The notes beneath the pieces were generated by a model. It searched no databases. It had not been told where the DNA came from and was given only the letters and a program-made list of their open reading frames with translations. A DNA stretch of 64,000 nt from Chamaea fasciata. Its lineage: Eukaryota > Chordata > Aves > Passeriformes > Sylviidae. Location of the stretch: the NCBI GenBank assembly GCA_029207755.1, contig JARCOQ010000002.1, forward strand, positions 2,542,001 to 2,606,000, written 5' to 3'. This document shows positions 50,001-62,900 of the stretch, piece by piece (within the stretch, counting starts at the first letter, position 1; the number at the start of each line of letters is the position of its first letter). Position numbers and translations under genes: made by a program.

Positions 50001-51308
50001 GAAATATTTGCCTTAATTCTCTGACACTCACATGTTCGAGAGCACGACCACTGAATTTGTGTGCAGGATTTTCCTGCAGGAATCCTCTGGATTTCTGTCA
50101 CTGGGAATCCTGAGGGATCTTTCTGGCATTTCCTTAACCTTTTCACTGTAGTGGGTTCCCTTCTTTGGAGGCTTTCGAAAGATTAAAGCCTAAATAATGA
50201 GTATCATCCCCAGCAGGTTTCTCTCACCATGCCTTGGGTGGTTTTTCGGTCTTGGAGCTGCACAAAGATTGCATTGTCAGTGGGAATTCAGGGAACTTTT
50301 CCCATTGGTTTCTCTGCCACTGGGCAGGGTTTATAGAGCCATTTGACAATCCCTTATTAGTTCCAGAGTGGGACTTGTAAAGGCTAACAGGGGTTTGCCT
50401 TACCACTAGCAGCTGGCAGCGGGCTTTATTTAAAGAGAGAGCAATTGCGGCAAGAGCTGTGAGTTGCGATAACACACAGCTCTGAAAACGCTCTCCGACT
50501 AAGGACCATCTTGAACGATGAGTACGAGACGAGGAGAATCTTCTCTTCAGTCTGCTGCTCCTCAGTGTGAAGCACAAGATGTTGTCAAAACACGCTGTTG
50601 GCAGACATCTAAATAACCAGCAATTGATAGCAGACTCTACTGAGGCACTCAGGCTGCGGGAGAAGGATCAGCATTTGCTGTTCCTTGGATGACAAACTGA
50701 ATAACGTTCACTTCATTCGCGTGTCTCCTTGCGTTTGAAATCGCAGCGTTATTCTTTGTGGCACGCCAAGAAAATAATAACTTGGACTTCACACAGCCTG
50801 TTTAGGGAGAGAAAATGCAAAGTTCACCGCCCTGAATTTGTTTGTAGCTTCAGCTTTTAAGTACCTGCATCAGATAACCCTGGCAGTTAGTGTAGGTGGT
50901 GTTCTGAGGCAGAGGGAGACCCAAACAATGACAAATCCTTCCCAGGTCAAGGAGGTGAAATATTTCGCCCTCATGGCTCTGTGGGTTCAGTGGTTGTCTA
51001 CTGGAAGGTTCAAATTTGATGTGATAATTTAGAACAGCTGCTCTTTGACAGGAAGATTCACTTTCAGCAAGGGAAGAAAAAGCCATATGGTAAAAGCTGA
51101 TGCTGTGCCAGGTCTGAATAGCTGCAGAAGTGATACAGGACAGTCCTCTTCAACAATATGCTTGAAGTAATGCATTTTACTTGCCATTGGTGTTTTCCAT
51201 CTGTGTGCCTTTTTGAATCATGATTTCACTGATGTACAAGTACTTTTTACTGGCTACTTTTATATAATACTTTTTTTAAACAATGATCATCAATTGACAG
51301 AAAAGGAT

Positions 51309-51322
51309 GGGGGGGGGGGGGG
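51309..51322. repeat. Poly(G) run, 14 bases
   Basis: GAT is followed by 14 G and then CTTTAAC. Its length is likely to vary between individuals or be mis-sequenced. Confidence 0.9.
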
Positions 51323-51757
51323 CTTTAACAATACACACTTTTATTCATGGCCAAATCCAGACCACTCTTTGTGCTCTAAAAACATATCAAAGTTTTATAG
51401 AATGACTGCTTCACAATTTTCAGGTAAATTGAGGTTTGTTTGTAGAGGGTGTGTCCCACACTTGATTTCAGATGCTTTTAGCAGAATAATTCACTTAAGT
51501 GACACTGCCTTTATTCAAATACTTAAATTTTTTTTTAGTGAATTGAACAAATGAAATACTGTGAAACCTCATGAAATTAGTAATTTCCAGTGCTCATCCT
51601 GAACAGCAGCGGTCAATAGGAGTAAGGTGGTCATCAGGAGTTCAAAATCTTATGGAGATTCAAAATCTGTCCTCCAGTTTGGAGGAGGGGAATAATTTCT
51701 CACAAAAAGTAGTTCTATATTAAAAAAACCCCACTGATTCTTTTTGATGTGGCAGAG

Positions 51758-51785
51758 ATTTTTAAGAATAAATTTTTAAGAATAA
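51758..51785. repeat. 14-bp exact tandem duplication
   Basis: The unit ATTTTTAAGAATAA occurs twice in direct succession. Confidence 0.9.
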
Positions 51786-52349
51786 ATTGCTTAGAGTGCC
51801 CAGCTCTTACCTTTAAAAACTGCCACTAAACAAGTGACCAAAAACCTTCCACCAGCAGTGCACTCCCATCTAGAAATACATATTTTTGGTGTGTCCCATT
51901 CCCCTGTCTCCCCCCGTGATGAGGATGGGACAAAAAAAGGTGTTGTTTAAAGAAGAAAAAAATTGTCTTTCCTTCTCCTAGGAAAGAAAGAAAAGAGAAA
52001 AATCTCTGAAGTGGTTATGGTAAAGCAGTAAAATATGTTGAAATGGTCATCTGTTACCCAGCTGAGCTAAGAAAAGACCTAAAGTGTGGCAAACGTATTA
52101 AAGTCAAATATTAAACATGTTCTTTGATGTTTTGCAACCCTATACTGAGGTCACTTATGCAGAATTTGACCTGACCTGACCAGCCCCTTTATCTCTGTAA
52201 GAGGCAATTCTGAGATCTAGGTACGCACTTGTTTATTTATAGATATCTTCTGTAGCAACTATTTGGTGCCACATTAATATTAGGTGGTGTAGAAACCAGT
52301 AAGTAAAAATTCCCTCCTTTGTTTTCCTAATGAATGGCATAATGTAGTC

Positions 52350-52368
52350 ATTATTATTATTATTATTA
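52350..52368. repeat. (ATT)n microsatellite
   Basis: About six uninterrupted ATT triplets. Confidence 0.9.
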
Positions 52369-52718
52369 AAAGAAATACAAGCAAATCATTTAATATTGTA
52401 TAATTCAGATCTAACACGAGCATCTCCAGTTGCTGTAATGTGCCTCTTTAGATGCCAGAACAACTTGAACTTTCTGATGGTCTAAAAGGATTTTTTTTCT
52501 TCCTGATTTTGGTAATGTGATCCTGAGATGACAGCTCTGGGCAGTTTATTTTAAGAAGCTACTCTTCAAATCTGTTCTAGGAATTTTCAGGTTTTGCTCC
52601 CAAAAGGATCAAATGGAAAACTGAAACAGAGCTGAGGGACTGTGACTTGAAGTGGAGTCAAGGTGTATTAGCCACGAGCATGAGATCACTGTTGCAGCTG
52701 CAAAACTGGAGTTATCCT

Positions 52719-52743
52719 GGGGAGGAGGAGGAGGAGGAGGAGG
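52719..52743. repeat. (GGA)n microsatellite
   Basis: About eight GGA triplets follow TCCT. The purine-only strand is the + strand. Confidence 0.9.
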
Positions 52744-54309
52744 CTGGGTGGGAACCAGGACATTTTGGCTGAAGAAGTAGCTGGTTAGAAATCTCAGCTA
52801 ACCACAGCTAATGAACCTTCATCTTCATTAATTAATAAACCATTCCTTTGATGCAGTGTATAACGTCCCTGACTTTTTTGACTTTGAGTGTCCAGAGCTT
52901 TCACCTCGAGCTCATACGAATATTTGTGAATGCAGAGGGTGGAATTAGGAAAACATGAAATTTTTTAGATGTGTGTGGCATTTAATAAGCAATGCCAGTC
53001 TTGTTTCTCACGCTGTGTTGGGGATGAACTGGCAGAGAAATTAACAGTAAAAGGGGAATCAGCTTCTGTGTCTTTTCTCTGCCCACACCAACCACAGCAG
53101 ATGGTGGAAGAAAGCTAAAAGCCTTTTTATAAGAGGGTCAGAATAAGAAAGAGAACGAGAAGAAAGAGACTAGAGGGAAAAAAAATATCACCATAAGAAA
53201 TAAAATATACTTATTTCACTGAAAGCTAAATGCTGCAGTTAGTATTCTCAAAAAAAAAAGTTCTGTGATTCCGTTAACTTGAAAGCCAAAAGACTGCATC
53301 TTGTTCTAAACCTAGTGGGCTGGAGGTGTTTTTTGGGGTTTGAAAAGCCTTCTGTCCAGTGGATTTAGCCCTGCTCTGCAGCATCCTTAGTAGAGGGACA
53401 TGAAATAAAGCTCTGGTCAGTGATGTGACATAGAACCCGTGGTCACATCCATGGTTTCCCTTTGTAGGGATGACTCAGAGGTGCAGTTCATCACCCTCAC
53501 CCTTTGGGAACAGCTGCTCCGTGCCATATTCATGGGCAAGCAGCTGCTGTGGCCAGGGAGGAGGTGTGTGTGCAGCAGAACTGAGTGTCCTCCTCTCCCC
53601 GCTTTCTTCAGCCACTTACAGAAGGTGAGAGGAGGGTGTCAGGGGATGGATCCCTCAGAGGCTTGGAGGGAGAAGGTAGCAGAGCTTTTTGGGCTGGGGA
53701 AAAGTTAATCCTTGTTTGCCCTCACACTGCAGCCGTGCTGCTGATCCGTTCTAATCCACAGCGAATCTGAAATGTGATGACAATAATACAGCTGGCAGGA
53801 GCTTTCGCTCAATTGGATTTCGAGTTTTGCCTCTGATCCACATCTGCAGTGTGATAACAACCTAACCTTTTAATTTTTAATCTCTTCCCTGAGCAAGTAG
53901 GCCCTGCTTCCCCCCAAAAGTTAAATACTAGTCTTTAATTGAAAAATACACAAAGCACTGCCAAATCCTGTGGTAAAAGCAGGTGTTCAGGCACAAGCCT
54001 GTTTAGTAAAGAGCTTATTTAAACATGGATTAGAGGCTTCTTTGGAATTGAACGCGTTGGGTTTTTTTCTGTGCAATAATTACTTTCCAGAGCCTGTGCG
54101 TTTAAATGACTGCCTTAAAACCGAGCATGCCCTCTATCCCAAATTCTCTCATAATTAGGGATTCTCTTATAGCTTGTCAGTTATCCATCAGCTGGGAAGC
54201 TTCCTTGTCTGACTTGCCCTTGGCATCAGATCCCCAGATGTACGTCCACAGATTGCACATCCGCGAGGCTGAAGCAGTCATTCAACCTACAGGTGTTTCC
54301 TTGGTTTTG

Positions 54310-54606
54310 TGTGGTTCGGAGTGAGGAATGCTCAGGGGAGACCTTTACCTGAAAGGAGGCTGTGGCCAGGTGTGGAGCAGCCTTTTCTCCCAGGGGTCTG
54401 CACCAGGACAAGAGGACGCAGCCCCAGGCTGTGCCAGGGTAGACTTTTTTCCCTGGAAGGGTGAGCGGGCATTGGACTGGGCTGCCCTGGATGGTGGTGG
54501 AGTCCCCATCCCTGGCAGTGTTCCAGAAACACCTGGACATCTGTGCCGTGGTTTGGTTGGACTGGATGATGTTGGAGTTCTTCTCCAGCCTTAGTGATTC
54601 TGTGCT
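54310..54606 (+). mobile_element. CR1 LINE 3' end, sense orientation
   Basis: The segment follows the CR1 3' end in order. It has GCTCAGGGGAGACCT, then ACCTGAAAGGAGGCTGTGG, then TTTTCTCCCAG, then GACAAGAGGA. After these come the GGAAGGGTGAGCGGGCATTGG and GGGCTGCCCTGGATGG blocks, then GGTGGAGTCCCCATCCCTG and GTGTTCCAGAAACACCTGGA. It closes with GGTTGGACTGGATGATGTTG, CTCCAGCCTTAGTGATTCTG. The last motif corresponds to the terminal TGATTCTGTGA-type repeat of CR1, so the 3' terminus is present and the 5' end is truncated. It is better preserved than the other fragments, so probably younger. The open frame through it is not a known protein. Confidence 0.9.
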
Positions 54607-56873
54607 CCCCTAAGTTATTTTTTTTCTTAGGCCCGCTGGATTCTGTGTTGTGGTCCTGCCTTCTGCATTCATCGTTTTGCTAGATTTGAGGTTTGAAGGC
54701 AGGAAGGGGATTTTATCCTGGATCACTTTGGTCAAGTCTGTCAGATTCCCAAACCCCCTGCCCAAACTCATGTGAACACAAGGTCATGCATTCATAACCC
54801 TGCTGTGGGATTCCACTGATTTTGTGGGATTTTGTGGGACAAAAAGTTTCTGGGAGTTGGGACTTAAAGAAATTCTCTTGACATCTTAGAGGTGACGTGT
54901 TTTGATGCAGTTAAGACTTTTGGTCTTTCCTTGCAGGTTGTAAATCTGCTTTGGGGCATTTCACTTTGTTTTGTGGTGTTTGATGATGTGTTTGTTGACT
55001 TTCTATAGACTGTTTCCATTACTTGAAAATCTGTCTGTGTCCAAAGGTTGACTTAAAAACAACTGAAGGAATAAACAGTGTTATATAGTCTCTCTGCAAA
55101 CAATTTAGAAACACTTACTGGTTTTGGATAACAGTCACGTCCTGCAGTAATTTGAGAAGGTTTCTAGCTGAGGGAAAAAAGAAAATGTATCATTTTTCCT
55201 TCCTTTCCTTACTTCCCCTCTAGTAATTGTGAAGATTTTTGGAGTGAGATGTACTGTTATGTACTGGAGATTCTGGGATGTGAGCAGAATCATCCTCAAC
55301 ACCTCCCATTAGGAGTTCCCTTTATGTCAAGTTGAACACACGAAGAGATGGGACACCTGTGATTTTGTGTAAAGACTGGGGGGAAAAAAGTATTTATGAA
55401 GACTACTATTGATGGAGGAATTCAACATTCCTATCGGAGAGTTATCAAAAGCATGTTTGCAAGGCTTTTGTAACTTCCAGCAGAAATCTTCCCAACAAAT
55501 AAAGGCTTGTTCACTCTTGGGGAGTTCAGTGGAAGAGAAATGAGTAAAACTGACCAGTGGCTCTGGGAGTCCTTTTCCCTGAGGAGCCAGGAGCACCTTC
55601 TGCACCAGCAGCCATCCGTGAGGTCAGAGCATTCAATTCCTCCCTTTGTGGATGTTAACATAACTTTCCACTCCGCCTCCTCCCGCTGTGGTGGACCTGC
55701 AGAGCTCTGCACGGGCTGCTTTTCCTGCCCCTGTGCTGGCTCCCTGTTTTGGTTAGAGGCAGTGGGTAGGCAGGAGAAGGCGGCTTCCCCACCTCAGAGC
55801 TGGCAAGCCCTGGCTCAGGATTGATGCTGGTGGCTGGCTCGCAGTGGGAGCCACTGGAACCAGTGACAGAGACAGATGATGGCACCGGAGCCTGAAAATG
55901 GCAGGGGCCAGAGTGAGGAGGAATGCTTTCCTCATCAGCAAAGCTCGATTTTTGCCTCCTGTGAAGGTGGGGCACTGGGGGATGGCTGCCTGCTGGAGGA
56001 TGTATTTTCTTTTTGTCTTTGCATTTTAGATGCCAAGTCTCTAACCACGTGTCAGGGTTGTTGCTTGTGCTGTCACTGAAATCAGTTATGAAGTTATTGA
56101 TCTAATGGGAAGAAGTCAAGAATTTCAATCAATTAGCTCTTGGACGGATGGGAATGTGTGGCTTTTTGATAAAATGCTGATCTTCTTAAACAACAACATA
56201 TCTCTCTACAGTCAGGAAAGCAGTGCAATTCATTAGTGAACAAAGTTTTGTGCGTGTGAAATACAAAATCAAAATACGAATCAGATCACGGAATTTGCAA
56301 AACTACGAATTATTCGTTTAACTGATTCACCAAGAGAAGATCTTTAGCTTCGTCAGCCACTCAAAATCACTTCTTTGCATTATGATTTAAAGTACATGAC
56401 AGTTGGTGTGCTAATAATATTGATCAAGTGGCATTCTTTTAGATTCCAGCCTCTGTAACTGACATCAACATAAACTTTGAATTATTTCAATGAAATGTGT
56501 ACCATTTGTGTGCTGTTAATTCTGGTGCATGTTACCCAATTAGAAAACAAAAGCATTTGGCTGTGTGACTTTACTAATAGATGGAGTCCAGCTTTCAAAT
56601 GATCAGTTTAAGAAACAAATACGTCATTAAAGAGATTCTTTAGCTCATATTTAATCTAAAAATATCCCAAAACAATAAAAAGGCAGCAGCTGAGCTTCAC
56701 CAGCACAAGTATTTGCAATAATTTCGTGTGTTTAAATGTAATTTTGTCCAGCTGAAACTTAGGTTAGACTGTAGAAAGCTACATACACCCTGGTGTTTTT
56801 ACAGCTCTCATTATTCAGGATCCAGCCCTGCCACTGAGAAACTTAATGCCATGCTTGTACATCAAGGCTTTAT

Positions 56874-56894
56874 AAAATAAATAAATAAATAAAT
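56874..56894. repeat. (AAAT)n microsatellite
   Basis: About five AAAT tetranucleotides. Confidence 0.9.
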
Positions 56895-57331
56895 GGTTTT
56901 TTATCAGTTACAAAAAACATCACCAGTGGCCCACACGTGTTTTGTTACAGGAGAATTATGATAACCCGAAGGCTTTGTTTTTATTGCTTTTGGGTTTGCA
57001 TTTTACAGAGTCCTCGTGGTCCCAGTTTCATTACAGCTGAACGCATGAAAAATGCTCCAATTAGCAATATATGGAAATGGTTTGCAAATGGTTTGCTCGT
57101 TCCCTGTAATTTAGGAGTTTGCATAAATTACTCCATTCACAGGACTGAACTTCCAGCATGCCTGAGGGCTTTGGGTCTGGGCTTCTGGTTCAAATCAGTC
57201 GATGCAATACCTTCAGAGAAAACCTGTCTTTTTCTGCCCTTTTATTTTGGATTTTTTTTTTTTTTTTGTTTGTTTGTTTTTGGGTTTTTTTGGTCTCGAT
57301 ATATATTTTCTTTCTGTCATACCTGTATCTC

Positions 57332-57341
57332 TATACATACA

Positions 57342-57375
<34 letters not shown>

Positions 57376-57376
57376 A
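57332..57376. repeat. (AT)n microsatellite, interrupted
   Basis: TATACATACA is followed by about ten AT units, a single AC interruption, and about seven more AT units. It lies 40 bp downstream of a T/G-rich homopolymer-like tract (57250-57292). Confidence 0.92.
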
Positions 57377-59289
57377 AGGGATAGATACACCCCACAAAGA
57401 GAAGAACTGAGAGTCTGTTCTCTTTGCACGCCTTGAGAGAGCAATTTGCAGAACGCAGAACAGGGAGATTTATTTGGGAACATATGGAAACCATGGGGGT
57501 GAAGCCTGAAGAGGCCACTTGGCCCAGCATGGGATGCTCCACCTTAACCTGAACAGAAGCTGCTGGATCAGGCTGGGTGACCCCATGCTGGGGCTGGCAG
57601 CCTGCGGGAGCTCAGCTTAGTGACCAGGGAAATCTGCCTCTCAGTCCACTGTCCATAAAGCCAAAACTTGCCAGGACATAGAAGAATTTTGCCTAATGCA
57701 AGTTACGTAATCGCTAAAAAATGAAAACAAAAAGCATTGCATGTTTCAACTGAAAAAAATAGTATTAAAGGAAAAAAGAATAAACGGCGTGTACGTGAAT
57801 TTGATTGAATTGATTTGTTGGCGTAAATAACAATTGATGCTTTTAAATGTAGGAGGTCTGTTTTAAAACTCTGTTTTAAAGAACAGGCTACCAAGGCGTC
57901 TGCAGTGAAAAGAAAGCTTGGTGCAGAAATAAAGTATTGGAATGATGTAAAGGCCCTAGAGGCTCTTGTGTCTGTAGCCAAAAAAATGTTTATTTGCTGG
58001 GCTCGAGCTGAAATGTGATTGGAATACTTAAGTTTTAGCTTTTTTGGGCTGGTTTTCCATGAGTAAAGCTCATAATTCATTTAGGGCTTAAAAGTAATTA
58101 CTCAAATAATGCGGTAAATTATTATGATCTGAATGGGTGTTTTTTCTGAGTACTTTATAGTTTGTGTCGTCTCAGCTTTGTTCACAAGTGTTATGTATTT
58201 TTTATGAGAGCTGAAATGTTGTCTCTTCAAGTGGCAGTCTCTTGCTCACTCTCTTTAATTCTGAGTTATGGGTTGTTTTAATCAGATGCCATTTCCTGGC
58301 GGATTTGTTGAGCTGAGGTGGTGTCAGTTGTGTTTGGAGCTGTCTCCCTCCACTCCCCATCCCTGTTTTCTTTTCTCAGTGTCCAGTGGTTGCACAGCTC
58401 GCCCACACTCCTGCTTTTTCTTCACCCTTGATAGAATCTTTTCTTATCCCCTGGATTCAGCCGAGCTCAGGACCTGTCTGGGTGTAGCTCATGCTCCTCA
58501 CTCAGGACAATCCCAACTTCTAGAATTTCTGATAAATACCCCTCAGGGGCTTTTCTAGGGGAAGGTGACTCTCTGAGAATGGTATTGATTGTTACTTCTT
58601 GACCTTCTTCACCATGACCTGTTCTTGCTTTAAGTGTGCTGAAAGGATCACTGCTACAGGATCTGCTGTTTCACACCTGATGGCTGCAGACTGGAGAAGT
58701 CACTTCCCAGTTTTGGGAGCTCTCTTTTTGATGTGTTGCCCTCCTGGCCTCTCTGAGTTGAGCGTGCCTTAGTCCCAGGCCTGCTGGGGACAGGGCTGGG
58801 GACTGTGGTGACACCAGTGTGACCACAGGACAAGGAGAGGCAGCAGTGGCACTGCACAGGTGCTGCCAAAGCAAAGCCATCTGTGACCTCAAAGGATTTG
58901 GGGTAGCTGGCTACTCAAGGGGTGGGCACAGTGCCCCCCAAAAGGGTTGTGAGAGGTTAAATTCCTGTGAGGGCTCAAGTTATTTCTGCGTCTTCTCTTT
59001 TGTTTCTCTGTTTTGTAAAATTTGCCTGCCATATAAGGTCCACAAAATCTGGTGGTTGTAGGGAAATGTATTTTTAGTGAAGATGGACCAAGCCGCAGCT
59101 TTGTGTTATGGAAATACTTTAGCTTTGTTAAATGAGAGGTTTCCTGCTTCCCCTGCCTCTCAGCGGATAGCGTCTCATTCATATTTCATCCTGCTGATGA
59201 TTATGTTTGCAAAGAAGCCTCTTTGTTTAATGATCAATCAGGGAATTTAATTCATTAATCTGAAAGCACTCTGCAGCACAATAAAACAT

Positions 59290-59425
59290 CACCTACATTT
59301 TACAAATAGAGTGCTAAAATAGGAAAAGATGCAGTTGCTCGGTCACATAAATCTGTCAACCCAGCGAGCAGCAGAACCCAGATTTCTTGAGTCTCATCTC
59401 TCTGCTTGCTTCATGAACCGTGGCC
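59290..59425 (+). mobile_element. MIR/L2-type ancient retroposon relic
   Basis: CTACATTTTACAAATAGAGTG, then GGTCACATAA, then AGCAGAACCCAGATTTCTTGA and GTCTCATCTCT, follow the order of the amniote MIR/L2 3' motif: CATTTTACAGATG, the GGTCACACA block, and the GCAGAACCCAGRTCTCCTGA block. The match is imperfect, as expected for elements that predate the bird-mammal split. Confidence 0.5.
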
Positions 59426-59936
59426 ACCTCATCACTGTTTGGGAATGATAAATGCCTCCCATTTATAGGCACATATGCATGTTCTGGTCATGCAGTAAAC
59501 AAAGGGGCCTTTCAGTATTAATGAAAGTATTCACAAGGGGCCAAGCCTGTGGTCCTCATGCAGACAAAACTCTTGTGGGCTTGTGTCAGAATTCTGCTTT
59601 GAATGATTGCTGGACCAAGCTCATAATGTGTGCTTAAAGCTTCTCAGGGGAGGAAAAGAGCTAGCATGAAACAAATCAGAAGTGAGGGCTTGGTTGGGTT
59701 TTTTTTCTTTTAGAATGAAAAGGAATAAATGTAGTATCACTATGGATGAGATCATATGAGAAAGGCCCTTGCAAGAGAAGCGAGGTGACTTTTGCTGTTC
59801 CTAAAATGTCTTTCCTTTAGGTCACTTAATAAGTTTTCACTTCCATAACTCATTTAGGGCTCTCACATTCTGTGTTTCTGCAGACGCATTAACTGTGCTT
59901 CGGTTTTGAAATCTAGGCGTCAAATCAGGTTTCTCA

Positions 59937-59975
59937 AAGATCTTTTCCAACCTAAATGATTCTCTGTTGCTGTGA
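59937..59975 (+). mobile_element. Short CR1 3'-terminal fragment
   Basis: AAAGATCTTTTCCAACCTAAATGATTCTCTG and the following TGTGATT match the last bases of CR1 (GAGGTCTTTTCCAACCTAAATGATTCTRTGATT). Only about 40 bp remain, so this is a severely 5'-truncated insertion or a remnant. Confidence 0.65.
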
Positions 59976-62900
59976 TTAATTCAGCTGCTGTGTTCTCCAG
60001 GATGAAATAAAGGGCTGTGGACAGTTTTGAAAAACAACCACACGAAACTCTCAGACTTTACCAGGAAATCATTCTGGAGGTGAAGGTACCTCAGAGTGCT
60101 TTGATAATACAGAATTTAAGAATAATTATGTTCATCTCAAGTGGACATTGCATTCTAAGGTGAAATAATCTCTTCCTAAAGGTAGGTTCATAGCTTCTTG
60201 AAAGAAACCAGGGTGTGTTCACCTATCTGTGTTTTCTTTTGGCAGTATCAGCTGTCTTTCATTTCTATAATCTTGTCTTTAACCATTCTGGGTTTATCTT
60301 TAGACACTTTGCACAACGTAAAATGAGCTAGTCAAGAGGAAATGGAATAAAATAAAATAAATTTGAAAATAAAATAATTAGGCCATGTATCATACAGTAC
60401 GTTCAAAGAGGATACAGGAAAAGTTTATTCCTGACCTCTAAATTTTGGGTTTAGTTTGATTTGTTGGTTCGTTGGGGTAATTTAAACACACTCCAAAAAA
60501 TTAGTGTTTTTGAAATACCAGGTGGTAAGGTTCCAGTAACCTGATTTTTTAGGATGACATTTTTGGATTTGTATGCTCCAGCATAGGTAGTTCATTGACT
60601 TTCTCAGTCACCCAAATATTTATGCACATGCACACATCCTGTCAATTTTGAGGAGGGATTTCAGACTTGATGGACCACTATTTTTGAGCAGAAAATTGTT
60701 TGGTGAAGGATTTTCCAATCAGCTCTAATCTGAGTAGCTTTGAAGTCATTCTGGAAAAGAAATACCTGTCCTGCTTCAAATACTGAATGTTCCTAATGAA
60801 ACCAGCTCTGTCCAAAAAGGAATGGAAGCCAAATTCAACCAGGGAAGACTTCCCTGTTCCTAAAGGGATCATAGCTTTAAATTGGCATCACCGGTACCAT
60901 TAGTAAAGGTGTCAACTTTTAAATTAACTACTGGTGCCAACAAAGTTTGATTTAAGAGTTTTATCTCCTGGGAAAGAGAAAATTCCCACCTTTCCATTCC
61001 CATTTCTATTTCTATCCTAAGAGCACCAGGATTAAGGATGCACTCCCTCAACTTCCTACAGTTCCAACTAATGTAAATTATCCACAATATGTTGGGGTGT
61101 GAGGTAATGGTTTTATCCTCACATTTCTAGAGGACACCTGTTGTTATTTCCTTACTCAAACCTGTTTAATTGTTGTCTAACTGCACTTTCAGCTGTAGTG
61201 CTGGTAGCCTTGAGACGCTGAGGATGCTGAAAATGCTGTCAAAAGTTATTAAATACAAAGGCACCTTCTCTGGCTCAGGAGGTCCCTTTACCACAAATAC
61301 CTGGAGTGTAGGAGAATATTCTGAGCAGGCATCAAAACCCATTTGTCTTCTTGCTGTACCCTTTGCAGGCAGAGGCAGTTACAAAAATAGTCTCAGGTAA
61401 CCAACAGAATCTCTGTGGATGTCTGGTCTTATTTTATGAAATACTTTTCGCAGTAGTTCTTACACTTGTAAAAGTATTGGCTATGAAATATTATCCTTAA
61501 AGAAGAAAAATAGCTTTGCTGCAAAGTGGCAGTGAGAGTAAGCAGATGTAAATGCAAAATGGGTGTTGAGTAGGGAAAGAAAAGTAGCTCCAGAGGTGTC
61601 AAGTCCCAGTTTGTCTCTTAAAATTAACTGGTGTTTTACGTGTTCAGTGCCATGTTTCTTATGCTTTCCACCGGTGGTGCCCAATATATGGATATTAATA
61701 GAGTAATACTGAACCGATATATATGGTGTGAGTTACTCTTCCATTTACACCAGTGGGGAACAACCCAGGTGTGAATTCATACTTCCAACAAAATAAATCT
61801 GAACTTCAAAACCTGGAGGGAGACCAAGGGGTCTCCTCCTATCCCCATCTTTTTGGATGACAGAAAGTTGTGGATCTCGCATGAGGCATAATTTTGGTGG
61901 AGCTGAAACCTGCTCCTGTTGTATAAATGTATTTGATGAACGACTCTCATGCTAATAAAGCACCAGGAGGCAGGAAGGAGGATGTCAAGTGAGTCTTTAT
62001 CAAACCTGCCAGTACCTCAAAGTAAGATTATTTGCTTTTCCCTGGAGCTATAGCAGAGGAGTCTGAGGACAGTGAGAGAAACATCTGTGAGGAGCCCAGA
62101 TATTGCTTTCATAGATACAGATACGGTAATATTTTATATAATTTTTCATTGTTTTTATTGTGTAAAATGAGTTTTATTCCTTCATTTGTGAGCAAAAACC
62201 CCGAAATGGTTAAATAAAATAAGAAATGGATTTTCCAGACGACTGGACCATTCAACTAGGTGGAATACCAGACCCAGACTTACGGAGCTCAGTCCTGGTG
62301 TAACATCTTTTTCTTTTTGTGCCCTTTCTGAAACAGCAAAATTAATCAAGGCACTATTTTCTAATAATTCCTCTGCAAAGCAATTTGCTTTGTTCTTGTC
62401 TCTCAAGTGACAGATTGCTGAAGTTGAACCTCTGCTCAGGCGCCTCTTCCACAGACAGTTTCATATTTCAGTGAACATTTCCCTGGCCTGGTTGACTTGA
62501 TTTATAATAGCTGAGGTTAGTGGGAAATTAAAAATTAATTAATTTCAATGAATGTGTAATCAAGCAGAGTGGCCTGAGCTGTGGAGGTGCTAATAGGTCT
62601 CTCCTGGGTGTCCCTCTCCAAACCAGCTCAGCCTTTAGGGTGTGGAACTTCCCAACGTAGCAGAGGGTCAGGGTTTTGGGGTTGGCTCTCCTCCTGGTGC
62701 TGCAGGGTAAGGAAAGAAGTTGGACAGCTTTTTAAACACTTTGGTGGGACAGGGACATCTCAGTGAGTCATTGGGGTTAATTTTTGGTACCTGCTTTTGG
62801 TCTCTGGGATGCTGTGGAGTGCTCACTTTTATCCCCTGCAAGTTATGACCTCTTGCATGGGAGAGAAGTTAAGAGCAGCTCATTCAAGAGTTCAAAGGAT

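Larger units (their letters stand above)
44031..54309 (+). other. EPHA3: EPHA3 intron 3, proximal block
   Basis: AT-rich intron without a recognised exon. Features seen: homopolymer T and A tracts, two 12-bp units reading GTTGGAAAACCA/GTTGGAGAACCA (45544-45567), a TATATAAAAGGG string near 46989, a possible conserved stretch at about 50440-50600, a 14-G run (51309-51322), a 14-bp tandem (51758-51785), an ATT triplet tract (52350-52368) and a GGA triplet tract (52719-52743). EPHA3 exon 4 was looked for by its Cys-rich motif and not found. Confidence 0.65.

Noticed and set aside
54328..54594. 88-codon + strand frame with Gly-rich translation
   Set aside because: It lies wholly within the 3' region of a CR1 retroposon, which is non-coding in intact elements.
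57213..57542. Minus-strand frame with an Ile/Tyr-rich and Lys-rich centre
   Set aside because: The translation comes from the AT microsatellite and the poly(T)/(G) tract, not from a gene.
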